Shown here: piece after piece, positions 14,516-23,758 of the stretch
Layout: every line of letters begins with the position of its first letter
Numbering within the stretch: the first letter of the stretch is position 1
Assembly (NCBI GenBank): GCA_029959615.1
Contig: JASCOD010000011.1
Span: forward strand, 1-64,000
Source of the DNA: Flavobacteriaceae bacterium PS02338
Lineage (GTDB): Bacteria; Bacteroidota; Bacteroidia; Sphingobacteriales; Sphingobacteriaceae
Direction: 5' to 3'
DNA: 64,000 bases
The notes under the pieces: model-generated
Told to the model about the DNA's origin: nothing
Database searches by the model: none
The model's input: only the letters and a program-made list of their open reading frames with translations
Made by a program: the position numbers and the translations under genes

Positions 14516-17320
14516 ATGAGCAAGGAACTAGAGAAAGATCCACATCAAAATATCATCATAAAAGGGGCTAGGGTACACAATTTAAAGAATATTGATGTCG
14601 CTATTCCTAAAAACAAATTTGTCGTAATTACTGGAATGTCTGGCTCTGGAAAGTCATCGCTGGCATTTGATACATTGTATGCTGAGGGACAACGCAGGTA
14701 TGTAGAGAGCTTATCATCGTATGCCCGTCAGTTTATGGGACGGATGAACAAACCTGATGTAGACTATATTAAAGGTATTGCTCCAGCTATTGCCATCGAA
14801 CAAAAAGTAATTACTTCTAACCCACGGTCAACGGTAGGTACTTCTACAGAGATTTACGATTACCTCAAATTATTGTACTCTAGAATTGGTAGAACCTATT
14901 CCCCGGTTTCGGGTAACGAGGTAAAAAAGGATACTGTTAGCACCGTAGTAGATTTTGTTTCGGCAATGGCCGATGATGAAGTGGTTACTATTTTTAGTCC
15001 ACTACATCCTCAAAATAATAGAACGCTAAAAGAAGAGTTGGCCATTCTTTTACAGAAGGGTTTTTTAAGGGTTTCTTATTTGGGAGCCATTAGAAAAATA
15101 GAAGACATTCTGGAAGATGATACCATTAAAGATAAAGAGTTAACGGAAGCCGATCAGGTTTTTATCTTGATTGACCGTATTGTGGTTGCTCATGATGATG
15201 AGACTTTGAGTCGTGTAGCAGACTCGGCGCAAACTGCTTTTTTTGAGGGTAAAGGTGATTGTTACATTGAACATGATGGCAAGCGAACCTTCTTCTGTGA
15301 TAGATTTGAGTTAGATGATTTGAAATTTGAAGAACCTACACCAAATTTCTTCAGCTTTAACAACCCTTATGGCGCCTGTAAACGTTGCGAAGGTTACGGA
15401 AATGTAATCGGTATCGATGAAGATTTGGTAGTACCTGATAAAAGCAAAAGTGTTTACGATAGTGCCATTGCTCCGTGGCGTGGTGAGAAAATGGGCGATT
15501 GGCTAAAAGCATTTATTAAAAATGCAGATAAGTTCGATTTTCCAATTCACAGACCATACAGCGATTTAACCGAAAAACAGCAGAAACTACTTTGGACTGG
15601 TAATAAATATTTTAGAGGTTTGGATGATTTCTTTAAGGAACTAGAGGAGCAAACCTATAAAATCCAATACCGTGTGATGTTATCGCGTTACCGGGGTAAA
15701 ACTTCTTGTCCAGATTGCAAAGGAACCCGTCTACGCAAAGATGCTTCTTATGTGAAAGTTGGTGGGAAATCTATCTTAGAATTGGTATTAATGCCACTTT
15801 CTACTATTCTGCCATTTTTTGATGCTTTAGAGCTAACAGAAAACGAGCAGAAAATTTCGAAACGTTTGTTGGCAGAAATCAGCAGTCGAATTTTATATCT
15901 AAACAATGTTGGTTTGGGTTATTTAACCTTAAATCGTTTGTCAAATACTTTATCTGGTGGCGAAAGTCAACGTATTAATTTGGCGACATCTTTAGGTAGT
16001 AGTTTGGTAGGTTCTGTTTATGTGCTTGATGAACCTAGTATTGGTTTGCATCCTCGTGATACGCACCGTTTAATTGGGGTGTTAGAATCATTGAGAAACG
16101 TGGGAAATACCGTTTTAGTGGTAGAACACGAGGAGGAAATGATGAAAGCTGCCGACCATCTGATCGATATCGGTCCTGAGGCTGGTACACAGGGTGGAAA
16201 TTTGGTTTTTAGTGGTACTTACGATCAAATTATTAAAGACAAAAAATCACTTACTGGAAGATATCTAGCTGGGCTTGATAGTATTGAAATTCCTAAAAAG
16301 CGTAGAAACTGGAAAGACCATATCCTAATTAAAGGAGCCAGAGAGAATAACCTGAAAAATGTAAACGTGAAATTTCCTTTGGGGGTATTTACTTGTGTTA
16401 CGGGTGTTTCTGGTTCGGGTAAAACCAGTCTAATCAAACGAATTTTATATCCTGCTCTGCAGAAAGCCATTGGTAATTATGCTGGTGAACAAACCGGTTC
16501 TTATGATGGTATTTTTGGCAACATCGATTTGGTGCAACAGGTAGAAATGGTAGATCAAAATCCAATTGGAAGATCTTCACGTTCAAATCCTGTAACTTAT
16601 GTAAAAGCTTGGGATGATGTGAGAGCATTATTTTCTGGCTTGCCAGCAGCAAAAGCAGCAGGATTAAAGCCAGCAGCATTCTCTTTCAACGTAGAAGGTG
16701 GTCGTTGCGATGTTTGTCAGGGCGAAGGCGAAGTAAAAATTGAGATGCAGTTCATGGCCGATATTTATTTGCCATGTGAAGCTTGCGGAGGCAAACGCTT
16801 TAAACAACAGGTGTTAGATGTAACTTATCAAGACAAAAATGTGTCTGATATTTTAGATATGACCATTGACCAAGCGGTAGAGTTTTTTGCGAAGGAGCCT
16901 AAAATTATGGCTAAGCTACAACCTTTGGTTGATGTTGGTTTAGGTTATGTTCATTTAGGACAATCTTCCAACACTTTATCTGGCGGTGAGGCGCAGCGTA
17001 TCAAATTAGCTTCGTTTTTAATTAAAGGAAATAACGCACAAAAGGCAGTTTTCATTTTTGATGAGCCGACTACAGGTTTGCATTTTCACGATATCAAAAA
17101 ATTATTAAAGGCATTAAATACTTTGATAGAACAAGGTAGCACTGTAATTGTTATAGAGCATAATATGGACATGATTAAATGTGCAGATTGGGTAATTGAT
17201 ATTGGTCCAGAGGGTGGAGATAAAGGTGGAAATGTAGTTTTCGAAGGAAAGCCGGAAGATTTACTTCATGTAGAAAATTCGTACACAGGACAGTTTTTAA
17301 AAACGCATTTGAAGGATTAA
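14516..17320 (+). CDS. uvrA: Excinuclease ABC subunit A
   Basis: UvrA is the damage-recognition ATPase of nucleotide excision repair; it loads UvrB onto lesions. From the ATG at 14516 the protein has 934 residues, the normal length. The first ATPase half has GMSGSGKSSLAFDTLYAEGQ (about residue 40), the second GVSGSGKTSLIK (about 630). Zinc-binding cysteines are visible in CKRCEGYG, CPDCKGTRL (about 398) and CDVCQGEGE...CEACGGKRF (about 731-757). Both ABC signatures (NTLSGGESQRI, NTLSGGEAQRI) are intact. A frame extending 36 codons upstream is rejected because the promoter lies inside it. The LysE gene follows 46 nt downstream. Confidence 0.97.
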   Translation: MSKELEKDPHQNIIIKGARVHNLKNIDVAIPKNKFVVITGMSGSGKSSLAFDTLYAEGQRRYVESLSSYARQFMGRMNKPDVDYIKGIAPAIAIEQKVITSNPRSTVGTSTEIYDYLKLLYSRIGRTYSPVSGNEVKKDTVSTVVDFVSAMADDEVVTIFSPLHPQNNRTLKEELAILLQKGFLRVSYLGAIRKIEDILEDDTIKDKELTEADQVFILIDRIVVAHDDETLSRVADSAQTAFFEGKGDCYIEHDGKRTFFCDRFELDDLKFEEPTPNFFSFNNPYGACKRCEGYGNVIGIDEDLVVPDKSKSVYDSAIAPWRGEKMGDWLKAFIKNADKFDFPIHRPYSDLTEKQQKLLWTGNKYFRGLDDFFKELEEQTYKIQYRVMLSRYRGKTSCPDCKGTRLRKDASYVKVGGKSILELVLMPLSTILPFFDALELTENEQKISKRLLAEISSRILYLNNVGLGYLTLNRLSNTLSGGESQRINLATSLGSSLVGSVYVLDEPSIGLHPRDTHRLIGVLESLRNVGNTVLVVEHEEEMMKAADHLIDIGPEAGTQGGNLVFSGTYDQIIKDKKSLTGRYLAGLDSIEIPKKRRNWKDHILIKGARENNLKNVNVKFPLGVFTCVTGVSGSGKTSLIKRILYPALQKAIGNYAGEQTGSYDGIFGNIDLVQQVEMVDQNPIGRSSRSNPVTYVKAWDDVRALFSGLPAAKAAGLKPAAFSFNVEGGRCDVCQGEGEVKIEMQFMADIYLPCEACGGKRFKQQVLDVTYQDKNVSDILDMTIDQAVEFFAKEPKIMAKLQPLVDVGLGYVHLGQSSNTLSGGEAQRIKLASFLIKGNNAQKAVFIFDEPTTGLHFHDIKKLLKALNTLIEQGSTVIVIEHNMDMIKCADWVIDIGPEGGDKGGNVVFEGKPEDLLHVENSYTGQFLKTHLKD

Positions 17321-17366
17321 AGAATAAAGACCGATCACCTAAAACCAAACAACCAACAAACCAGAT

Positions 17367-18023
17367 ATGCTTGTGCTAACATTTCTAATTGGCGTTGCTC
17401 TTAACGCGATGGGATATATCCCACCAGGTAATATTAACCTCACGCTTGCTCAATTAACCATTAATAGAGGCATGCGTCAAGCTTGGGGATTTATCCTTGC
17501 ATTTTCTTGCGTAGAGGTGTTTTTTACTTTCGGGATGATGCGTTTTGCCCGTTGGATATCAAGTGATGTAGACATTGATGCCATTAAAGTTGGCAATTTT
17601 CAGTTAAGTTTTCTGGTAGATGTTTTCATGATTGTACTCTTACTAGTGATGGGTACGTTAGCATGGAAAAATAGAGATAAGGTACATCAACCCAAAGCTG
17701 CCGAAGATAGTAGAAGAGGAAGTGTGCTTTATGGGGTTGTTTTAGGTGTTTTAAATCCTGTTCAGATTCCTTATTGGTTGTTTTTTGGTAATTACGTTAT
17801 CTTGCATGAATGGATTACAACTAGTTATCTTTCTTTAATCATTTTTAGTTTTGGCTCTGGTGTTGGTTCTATTTTAGCTCTGTATGGTTATGCTCACTTT
17901 GCTAAGTTTATTCAAGAAAAATTTACCCTCAGCAGCCGACTGATCAACAAATGTATTGCTGTTTTTCTTTACTGCTTGGCTCTTTATTTGGTTATTAAGC
18001 AAGTGGTAGTTCATTTCGGATAG
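17367..18023 (+). CDS. LysE/RhtB-family exporter
   Basis: A 218-residue inner-membrane protein with about six helices and the N-terminal motif GYIPPGNINLTLAQLTINRGMRQA. This matches the P-x-P-G motif and following amphipathic loop of LysE translocators, which export amino acids or small metabolites. The remainder is hydrophobic with a short basic loop (WKNRDKVHQPKAAEDSRRG) near residue 105. The substrate is unknown. It follows uvrA closely on the same strand and may share its transcript. Confidence 0.82.
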   Translation: MLVLTFLIGVALNAMGYIPPGNINLTLAQLTINRGMRQAWGFILAFSCVEVFFTFGMMRFARWISSDVDIDAIKVGNFQLSFLVDVFMIVLLLVMGTLAWKNRDKVHQPKAAEDSRRGSVLYGVVLGVLNPVQIPYWLFFGNYVILHEWITTSYLSLIIFSFGSGVGSILALYGYAHFAKFIQEKFTLSSRLINKCIAVFLYCLALYLVIKQVVVHFG

Positions 18024-18044
18024 TTTTTCTGTTAAACCTAAGCG

Positions 18045-18123
18045 CTGTCATTCCGACGAATGAGGAATCTGTTTCTAGAGTGCTATTAGCCTACAGATCC
18101 TTCACTGGCGTTCAGGATGACAG
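18045..18123. repeat. Dispersed palindromic repeat (ctgtcattccgacgaatgagg type)
   Basis: The left arm opens ctgtcattccgacgaatgag and the right arm ends ggcgttcaggatgacag; read in reverse complement the arms share ctgtcat-c-ga-c and ggatctg/gaatctg blocks. Only one copy lies in the window, but the layout is that of the other 70-80 bp palindromes here. Confidence 0.65.
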
Positions 18124-18217
18124 GTTTTCACTCCCATCAGGTTTAATTAACAAAATCAGTTTCTGGTATTTTCCTGTCTTTGTGAAGCTTTTCTTCTCTT
18201 TGCAGTTATTTGCCGTC

Positions 18218-18310
18218 AAAACTGATGCTGAAATGAATTCAGCATGACAGAATTGCGAAGGATCTTCACTGCGACCTATAGCACAACGGAAAGCTACGCA
18301 GTAAATTTAT
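18218..18310. repeat. Dispersed structured repeat, family 2 (cggaaagctacgcagtaaa), copy A
   Basis: It contains the blocks aaaactgatgctga, a hairpin tgctgaa-atgaa-ttcagca, and acggaaagctacgcagtaaa. The same three blocks occur at 62387-62452 in a different order, with the ttcag block last. The copies are therefore rearranged relative to each other. Confidence 0.7.
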
Positions 18311-18356
18311 TTTCGGGTCTGTTCTCCAAATGTTGTGATTAGGTTCAATTTAGCTA

Positions 18357-18797
18357 TTACACTTTTTCCAACTTAAACAATTTCGTTCCGAAAACGAACA
18401 ATGCGATAATCTTAACCCCTTCTGCGATTACGTAGTATAAATGCAGGTTAGAATGAGCAACAGTTTGGCCTTGAATATAAAGCTCTGCTCGGGCATCTAA
18501 TGCAGGTAATAACCAAATAGTCTGTACAATCAATCCCAAAACTGTTACAATGTAAAATGGGTTGATGCTGATTTTTTTTGCTATTCTAATATTGCTAATC
18601 AAGATTGCTACAGCAAATACCCATTCTACTTTGTTAAGTGCTGCAAAAACCAATCTGCCTATGCCTAAGCCAATGGGTAAGGTAACCCCTGGTGCTCTAA
18701 ACTTTAGCCAAGCTTCCATAAAACTGATAGCACAGATAAATCCGATCCAAGTGAAGGTGCAAATGACTGCTATGGGTTGTTCTACTTTTGATTTCAT
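18357..18797 (-). CDS. Hypothetical four-helix membrane protein
   Basis: A 146-residue protein with four predicted transmembrane helices (about 9-28, 45-70, 82-100, 120-140), starting MKSKVEQPIAVICTFTWIG. I recognise no domain with confidence. The stretch WLLPALDARAELYIQGQ sits in a loop. It is separated from the truncated haemoglobin gene upstream by 156 nt including a GC-rich hairpin, so the two are probably not one operon. The start is the ATG at 18797. Confidence 0.7.
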   Translation of the reverse strand: MKSKVEQPIAVICTFTWIGFICAISFMEAWLKFRAPGVTLPIGLGIGRLVFAALNKVEWVFAVAILISNIRIAKKISINPFYIVTVLGLIVQTIWLLPALDARAELYIQGQTVAHSNLHLYYVIAEGVKIIALFVFGTKLFKLEKV

Positions 18798-18843
18798 TGT
18801 TAGGTGTGTAATTTGAAAATAAGAGTGTTCGAAACAAGGTGTT

Positions 18844-18896
18844 CGTTGGCGAGGACGCCGACGAATGAAATGCTACTGTTGGCGTCCTCGCCAACG
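18844..18896. repeat. GC-rich perfect hairpin repeat (cgttggcgaggacgcc)
   Basis: CGTTGGCGAGGACGCC (18844-18859) and its exact reverse complement (18881-18896) form a 16-bp stem with a 21-nt loop. At about 75% GC it stands out from its AT-rich surroundings. No T run follows, so it is not a simple terminator. Confidence 0.8.
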
Positions 18897-18953
18897 GTCA
18901 AGAAGAAATATTGTAATGTACTTAAACACTTCTAATATGAAAACTGAAAATTG

Positions 18954-19346
18954 CTAAAGCAACGGTTTTGCATCGTTATTACGATAGTACTCAATTTTGT
19001 ACATGAACATTTCTGCCATTTTATAACCTCTCCATTTCGCTTCGCTAGCTCTTTCTCCTTCAAAAAGTTCGTCTAAAGTGCCGTTCCATATTTGTAACCA
19101 AGTATCAAAATGTAAGGCTTCTACTGGAAGTTTAGCATGTGGGGGAAAGGGGCTTCCTGTATAGGTATGCACTTCTAGAAGTACAGTTTGCCAAAAGCGG
19201 TACATTTTTTCCAGGTGCTCGGCCCATCTATCTCCAATTCTTTCATTAAAAATCGGGCCTAATAATTCGTTCTCTCTTACTCGCGAATAGAAGGTGTTTA
19301 CTAATAACTGAATGTCTTCTAAGTTGCTAATATCTGCCAATGCCAT
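18954..19346 (-). CDS. Group III truncated haemoglobin
   Basis: A 130-residue globin of the 2-over-2 fold. The block NELLGPIFNERIGDRWAEHLEKMYRFW (residues 27-52) and PFPPHAKLPVEALHFDTWL (66-84) mark group III; His79 in HFDTWL is the likely proximal haem ligand by family analogy. Such globins bind O2 or NO, and a role in nitrosative stress is plausible but not shown. The start is the ATG at 19346, 18 nt below a consensus -7 element. It appears monocistronic. Confidence 0.9.
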   Translation of the reverse strand: MALADISNLEDIQLLVNTFYSRVRENELLGPIFNERIGDRWAEHLEKMYRFWQTVLLEVHTYTGSPFPPHAKLPVEALHFDTWLQIWNGTLDELFEGERASEAKWRGYKMAEMFMYKIEYYRNNDAKPLL

Positions 19347-19364
19347 TTATTAATATTTAATAGT

Positions 19365-19372
19365 CAAAGATA
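19365..19372 (-). promoter_or_regulatory. -7 element of the truncated haemoglobin gene
   Basis: The minus strand reads TATCTTTG, an exact consensus match 18 nt before the ATG at 19346. Confidence 0.6.
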
Positions 19373-19472
19373 AGGCTAATTGAGCTTTTGTTTTTATGAC
19401 GGCGGTCAGGATTTTAGGGGACGGGTATCAGGAATTAGTGGCAAGGGATTAGGAAGTAGGGATCAGATGAAT

Positions 19473-19500
19473 AATCAATATCCAATCACCAATAATCAAA
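19473..19500 (-). repeat. 28-bp dispersed AT-rich repeat (third copy, inverted)
   Basis: Read on the minus strand this matches the direct-repeat pair at 29533-29562 and 29637-29666 (tgattattggt-x-ttggatattg) at about 26 of 28 positions. The neighbouring tagggatcag (19458-19467) is also found inverted near 29695. Confidence 0.6.
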
Positions 19501-19545
19501 TAAATCATTAACTATTGGCAATTCATCATTAACCATTAATCCATA

Positions 19546-20586
19546 CTATTTCTTTATAAACTCGCCGCTCCAGATTTTCTCGGCTTTGCGGCCAATTAAG
19601 ACAAAGGAAATGCCTAAAACCATAAAGAACACTGCTTTGTGCCAACTATCCCAGAAGTATTCAAAGTAGCGTGTGTAGAGATTGATGAATAGGAAGATAA
19701 TTCCAAATTCCCTGAGCATTGCATCGTTCTTTTTAAGTCCTATGCTAATGGCTAATGCACATAAGGCAGCAGAAATGATCGCCCAATAGAATAAGGTGAT
19801 TTGCTTAATTAAGTACCATTCTTCTAGAGTGCCGTAATTGCCAAAGATAGATAGTAGTAGTAACGAGGTGAATAGATATAGTAAGCCTGCAAAATAGGTA
19901 ATGTCAAAAAAATAAGATAACTGCTTGTGCTTTCTTAAAAATAATGAAGACACGGTAAGCATTGTACCAAAGAAAACAAAACGCAGTGGATAATTTAATC
20001 CTAAAAAGTACCAGTTCCATCTAGAGAGATAACCAGTCTCTGTACCAAACCAAGCGCCTAAGGCCAATAAGGCAAATGTCCAAATTAACCTCGATTTAAA
20101 GAAATAAGCGAGCACCAAGTAGATCATTACTGAAAAGAAAATCAGTAAAGAGAAATGGTTACTACTGCTGTTAAAGGCTTTGCCTAGATAGGCGATGGCA
20201 TTTGCGGTGAGCATAACGCCGGAAAAAATAATGGCTTCGTTGCTAAAAACATGGCGTGGTTTGTTTTTCTTTCTACGGAAACCTAAAATGTAACATCCAG
20301 TGGCAGCTAAAGCGGATACTATACTGATTACAATGTTGGGAGTGTTGTAAAGGTTTTTGAGGTAATCGAGTAATGATTTATCTACTAACAATGCACTTAA
20401 GGCAATAACGCCACAGGCCATTGCAATCCAAAAGGAGTATTGAGCTAAACGACGCCAATCGAAATTTTTAGGTTGGTAACTATTTTTTAGCTTCTGAATT
20501 TCAGGATCTGTTAACAGTTTTTCAGATTGCCAGTAATCTAGCATTTCATCTAAAAAATCGCTCTTGTCTTGGTCTATTTTCTTCAT
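19546..20586 (-). CDS. DUF2157-like multi-pass membrane protein
   Basis: A 346-residue protein with a soluble N-terminal 50 residues (LDEMLDYWQSEKLLTDPEIQKLKN) followed by about ten hydrophobic helices. This organisation, a short helical domain before a long membrane region, fits DUF2157, whose function is unknown. The last residues (IGRKAEKIWSGEFIKK) are cytoplasmic and basic. It is encoded 52 nt downstream of the CPA2 antiporter on the same strand and may be co-transcribed. Confidence 0.72.
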   Translation of the reverse strand: MKKIDQDKSDFLDEMLDYWQSEKLLTDPEIQKLKNSYQPKNFDWRRLAQYSFWIAMACGVIALSALLVDKSLLDYLKNLYNTPNIVISIVSALAATGCYILGFRRKKNKPRHVFSNEAIIFSGVMLTANAIAYLGKAFNSSSNHFSLLIFFSVMIYLVLAYFFKSRLIWTFALLALGAWFGTETGYLSRWNWYFLGLNYPLRFVFFGTMLTVSSLFLRKHKQLSYFFDITYFAGLLYLFTSLLLLSIFGNYGTLEEWYLIKQITLFYWAIISAALCALAISIGLKKNDAMLREFGIIFLFINLYTRYFEYFWDSWHKAVFFMVLGISFVLIGRKAEKIWSGEFIKK

Positions 20587-20638
20587 GAGTAAGCATTTCG
20601 GCTTATTATTCGTTCAGTAAATATAGTTTTCTTGGGAA

Positions 20639-22864
20639 TTACTTTAGCAATTCTGGAATACGCTTATTGTTGCCTACAATCCAAACAACATCTTCATTTT
20701 CAAAAATAAGGTTCGAGTCTGGATTGAGGATCCGCTGTCCGTTTCTTTCGATACCAACCACCAATCCTTGCGTTTTTTCCCTAATGCCACTTTCTCTAAT
20801 TGTTTGCCCAAAAACAGGTGATTTACTGTTGATGACAATTTTTTGCAGTGACATATCTTGCTTAGGAAATGTTGCATCATCGTCTATCTCTACGTGGTCG
20901 CCTTCAAAAAGATGCTTTACACTCGCTAGTTGATCATCAGTTCCAATTACCAATACTTTATCATTAGGATATAGGCGTTCATCTCGTTTTGGCGTTGGAA
21001 TCATGATTTTGCCACGCTCAATCATCGCAATGTTGATTCCGTACTTTTCTCTCACGGCTAAATCTACTAGGGTTTGCCCCACCAATTTAGATTCCGGTGC
21101 TACGGTTAACTCTAACAAGTGTGTGTCCCAGGGTAAAATTTCAGGTTGTTTTTTTGCAGCTTCTCTAGCGTTCAGGTTATAGAAAAATCTGTTTTCCATA
21201 CGTTCGTAGAAACTCTGTAGTTTACGGGAGAAGATGACCATTACCAAGATAATTAAGCTTAGCGCAATACCTGCAGCTATCCAGGTATCGAAAAATTCGT
21301 ACATTAAAAAACCTACGAAAAATACACCCAATGCAATCCTGAAAACCTCCATTGCGATTAATGGGCCACGAGTATATTTCTTATTTAACCACAAATGTGA
21401 GTAGGCAACTTTTTGTATCCTTTTGATAGATAAGGCCCACAAAAACGGCGACATAATCAAGAAGGAAATAATTACACTAATCACTACTCCATCTTTTCCG
21501 TTAGTAATATTTTTAACAATAAATGGATGTAAAGACCTGGAGGCCAAAACTACGATAGCGATGATAATTACTGAGTGGATGATGGTGTTGAAGATATATG
21601 CTCGAAGTAAAACTTTCCAATCGCTCAAGGTGGTAATTCCCTCGGTGCTACTGCTGTATCTGCTAATGGCATCTAACCATTTTTGTGGAAGTATCTTCGC
21701 CAGGAAATTATAGAAATTCTCTGAGTATTTGATGAGATATGGCGTGGTAAACGTAGTAATTGCCGAAACAGCAACAGTAATAGGATAAAGGAAGTCGCTG
21801 GTTGCTTTTAGCGTTAGACCTAGCGTTGCAATAATGAAAGAGAACTCTCCAATTTGCGTTAAACTCAATCCTGTTTGTACCGATGTTTTAAGGGGCTGTC
21901 CCGACAGTAATGCACCGCTTCCAGTAGTGACTAACTTGCCTACAATGGTAATACCTGTAATGATTAAAATTGGCTGCCAGTAGGCTAATAATATTTTTGG
22001 GTCAATTAGCATCCCGACGGAAACGAAGAATACTGCTCCAAATAAATCCTTCACTGATTTGGTGAGATGTTCAATTTTTTCGGCTTGAGGTGTTTCTGCC
22101 AGAATTGATCCCATGATGAATGCTCCTAGTGCTGGGGAAAAACCAACCTTTACAGCCAGTATCACCATTACTAAACATAATGCTAATGACACTACAAGTA
22201 GTGTTTCATCATTCATCAGCTTTTTGGTCAATTTTAAGAAGGAAGGTATAATGAAAATGCCCCCTAGAAACCACAGAATGAGAAAGAAACTAAGTTTGAG
22301 AATAGATACAATCATTTCTGCTCCTTCAAATTGCTGACTAACGGCAACCGTGGTAAGCAATACCATGATTAAAATAGCTGCTAAATCTTCAACAATTAGT
22401 GCTCCGAACACGAGGTTGGCAAATTTCTTGTGTTTCACGCCGAGTTCATCAAACGCTCTAATGATAATGGTGGTGGATGAGACAGATAGCACAGCACCTA
22501 AAAAGATACTATCCATGGTTGCCCAGCCCATTAATTTACCAGCGAAATAGCCAATGAGACACATGCCGATAATCTCTACCAATGCAGTGATGGAAGAAGA
22601 GCCTCCAACCTTGACTAGCTTTTTAAAACTGAATTCGAGTCCTAAGCTGAAGAGCAAGAAAATAACACCGATTTCGGCCCAAATGGTAATATTTGCATTG
22701 TCGGAAACCGTAGGTATAAATTTGAAATGTGGACCGACCAAAAGTCCGGCAATGATATAGCCTAAAACTAACGGTTGCTTAATTTTTTTAAATATGATAG
22801 TGGTAATACCACCAGCGGCAAGTATCAATCCTAAATCTGCAATAAGTACAGGTAAGTGTGTCAT
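20639..22864 (-). CDS. CPA2 cation:proton antiporter with two TrkA-C domains
   Basis: A 741-residue inner-membrane antiporter, probably K+/H+ or Na+/H+, of the KefB/YbaL type. Residues 5-390 are the twelve-helix Na+/H+ exchanger domain (GYIIAGLLVGPHF, EIGVIFLLFSLGLEFS, FSPALGAFIMGSILAETPQAE). Residues 415-555 add further membrane helices. The cytoplasmic end has two RCK-C (TrkA-C) domains: about 575-655 (LLELTVAPESKLVGQTLVDL) and 660-741 (KIVINSKSPVFGQTI). There is no NAD-binding TrkA-N domain, so gating would be by a small ligand at RCK-C. The start is the ATG at 22864. Confidence 0.9.
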   Translation of the reverse strand: MTHLPVLIADLGLILAAGGITTIIFKKIKQPLVLGYIIAGLLVGPHFKFIPTVSDNANITIWAEIGVIFLLFSLGLEFSFKKLVKVGGSSSITALVEIIGMCLIGYFAGKLMGWATMDSIFLGAVLSVSSTTIIIRAFDELGVKHKKFANLVFGALIVEDLAAILIMVLLTTVAVSQQFEGAEMIVSILKLSFFLILWFLGGIFIIPSFLKLTKKLMNDETLLVVSLALCLVMVILAVKVGFSPALGAFIMGSILAETPQAEKIEHLTKSVKDLFGAVFFVSVGMLIDPKILLAYWQPILIITGITIVGKLVTTGSGALLSGQPLKTSVQTGLSLTQIGEFSFIIATLGLTLKATSDFLYPITVAVSAITTFTTPYLIKYSENFYNFLAKILPQKWLDAISRYSSSTEGITTLSDWKVLLRAYIFNTIIHSVIIIAIVVLASRSLHPFIVKNITNGKDGVVISVIISFLIMSPFLWALSIKRIQKVAYSHLWLNKKYTRGPLIAMEVFRIALGVFFVGFLMYEFFDTWIAAGIALSLIILVMVIFSRKLQSFYERMENRFFYNLNAREAAKKQPEILPWDTHLLELTVAPESKLVGQTLVDLAVREKYGINIAMIERGKIMIPTPKRDERLYPNDKVLVIGTDDQLASVKHLFEGDHVEIDDDATFPKQDMSLQKIVINSKSPVFGQTIRESGIREKTQGLVVGIERNGQRILNPDSNLIFENEDVVWIVGNNKRIPELLK

Positions 22865-22922
22865 CTAGCTAAAAATGTTGTTGGGTTGTTTAAATTTTAA
22901 TAATTAGAAATGAAAACAGTGG

Positions 22923-23264
22923 TTACCAAAAGGCATGTTTAGGATATAGATAGCTAAAGATATAGTGATAACTAAATTTCTGAAAAGTACTCCAGCTGAT
23001 AGCTTTGACTACTGAAGTTGGAACAGACTTATTTTTAATGCTAAAGGGTAAATTCGGCAGGATGCTCTGAGAGAAAAATAGCCTTGCTTTGGTAGAATGA
23101 AGTTTGATTTTTGTTAAGCTTGGAGACTTTTTCTTCTTGCTGATATTTACGCTATTAGAAATACTCGTTTGAAAATCTTTCTGTATGTGCGAAGGCATTT
23201 CGCTAGCAGATAACGAAGAAAAACATACTGTTAACCAAATACAAAAGAGCAGCACATACTTCAT
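22923..23264 (-). CDS. Small putative secreted protein, Lys/Ser-rich
   Basis: About 113 residues starting MKYVLLFCIWLTVCFSSLSA, a convincing signal peptide with cleavage expected near residue 20-22. The mature part is rich in Ser and Lys (SVNISKKKKSPSLTKIKL) and ends in aromatic residues (YHYIFSYLYPKHAFW). I recognise no family. An ATG three codons upstream (23273) is possible. It stands alone between the CPA2 antiporter and a toxin-antitoxin pair. The signal peptide is the main argument that it is real. Confidence 0.5.
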   Translation of the reverse strand: MKYVLLFCIWLTVCFSSLSASEMPSHIQKDFQTSISNSVNISKKKKSPSLTKIKLHSTKARLFFSQSILPNLPFSIKNKSVPTSVVKAISWSTFQKFSYHYIFSYLYPKHAFW

Positions 23265-23344
23265 AGCCCACAATTTACAAAAAAATGTTGGGTTCTTGAG
23301 GGTTTAAGGTGCTAATGATGGAAAGAAGATTAGGTATTGCTGGC

Positions 23345-23758
23345 CTAAAGAGTTTTTAGATAGGTTTCGGGTGCCATTACCGATAAACTACTTGTTTTGT
23401 AATCTTTGATATTTCTAGTTATGATTACCTTGATGTCTTTTTCGTAGTATGCTGAAAAATTTTGTAGTGCATCTTCAAAATCTTTGAATTCAGAATTTAA
23501 AGCCTGCAATACTATTTTCTTATCTATAGCTGCTACGTTAAGAATATCTATTAGCTTTTTTAGATTGTCTATTACCTTTTCGTGCTTAGCAGTTTTTCTC
23601 AATAGGTAATAAATGTTGCTAATCATGACTGGAGTAACAAAACCTTTTATACTACCTTTTTCGCATAAACTTAATAATTGAGCTGCTTGTTCCGCAAAAG
23701 GATCTCTATCAAAAAAGAAATCAAGAATCACATCAGTATCGATTAAGACGCTATCCAT
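23345..23758 (-). CDS. PIN-domain toxin (toxin-antitoxin pair 1)
   Basis: A 137-residue PIN-domain RNase. The first acidic cluster is in SVLIDTDVILDFFFDRDPF (residues 3-21) and the last in KVIITRNIKDYKTSS (about 110-125), as in VapC-like toxins that cleave tRNA or rRNA. Start at ATG 23758 overlaps the antitoxin stop by one base (TGATG); GTG at 23761 is an alternative giving a 4-base overlap. Tight coupling with the upstream DUF6364 gene supports a toxin-antitoxin pair. The RNA target is unknown. Confidence 0.85.
   Translation of the reverse strand: MDSVLIDTDVILDFFFDRDPFAEQAAQLLSLCEKGSIKGFVTPVMISNIYYLLRKTAKHEKVIDNLKKLIDILNVAAIDKKIVLQALNSEFKDFEDALQNFSAYYEKDIKVIITRNIKDYKTSSLSVMAPETYLKTL

Larger units (their letters stand above)
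18024..18356. other. Gene-free region made largely of palindromic repeats
   Basis: The 333 bases between two convergent genes contain no credible gene. Two structured repeats (18045-18123 and 18218-18310) fill about half of it. No clear intrinsic terminator with a T run was found. Confidence 0.65.
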
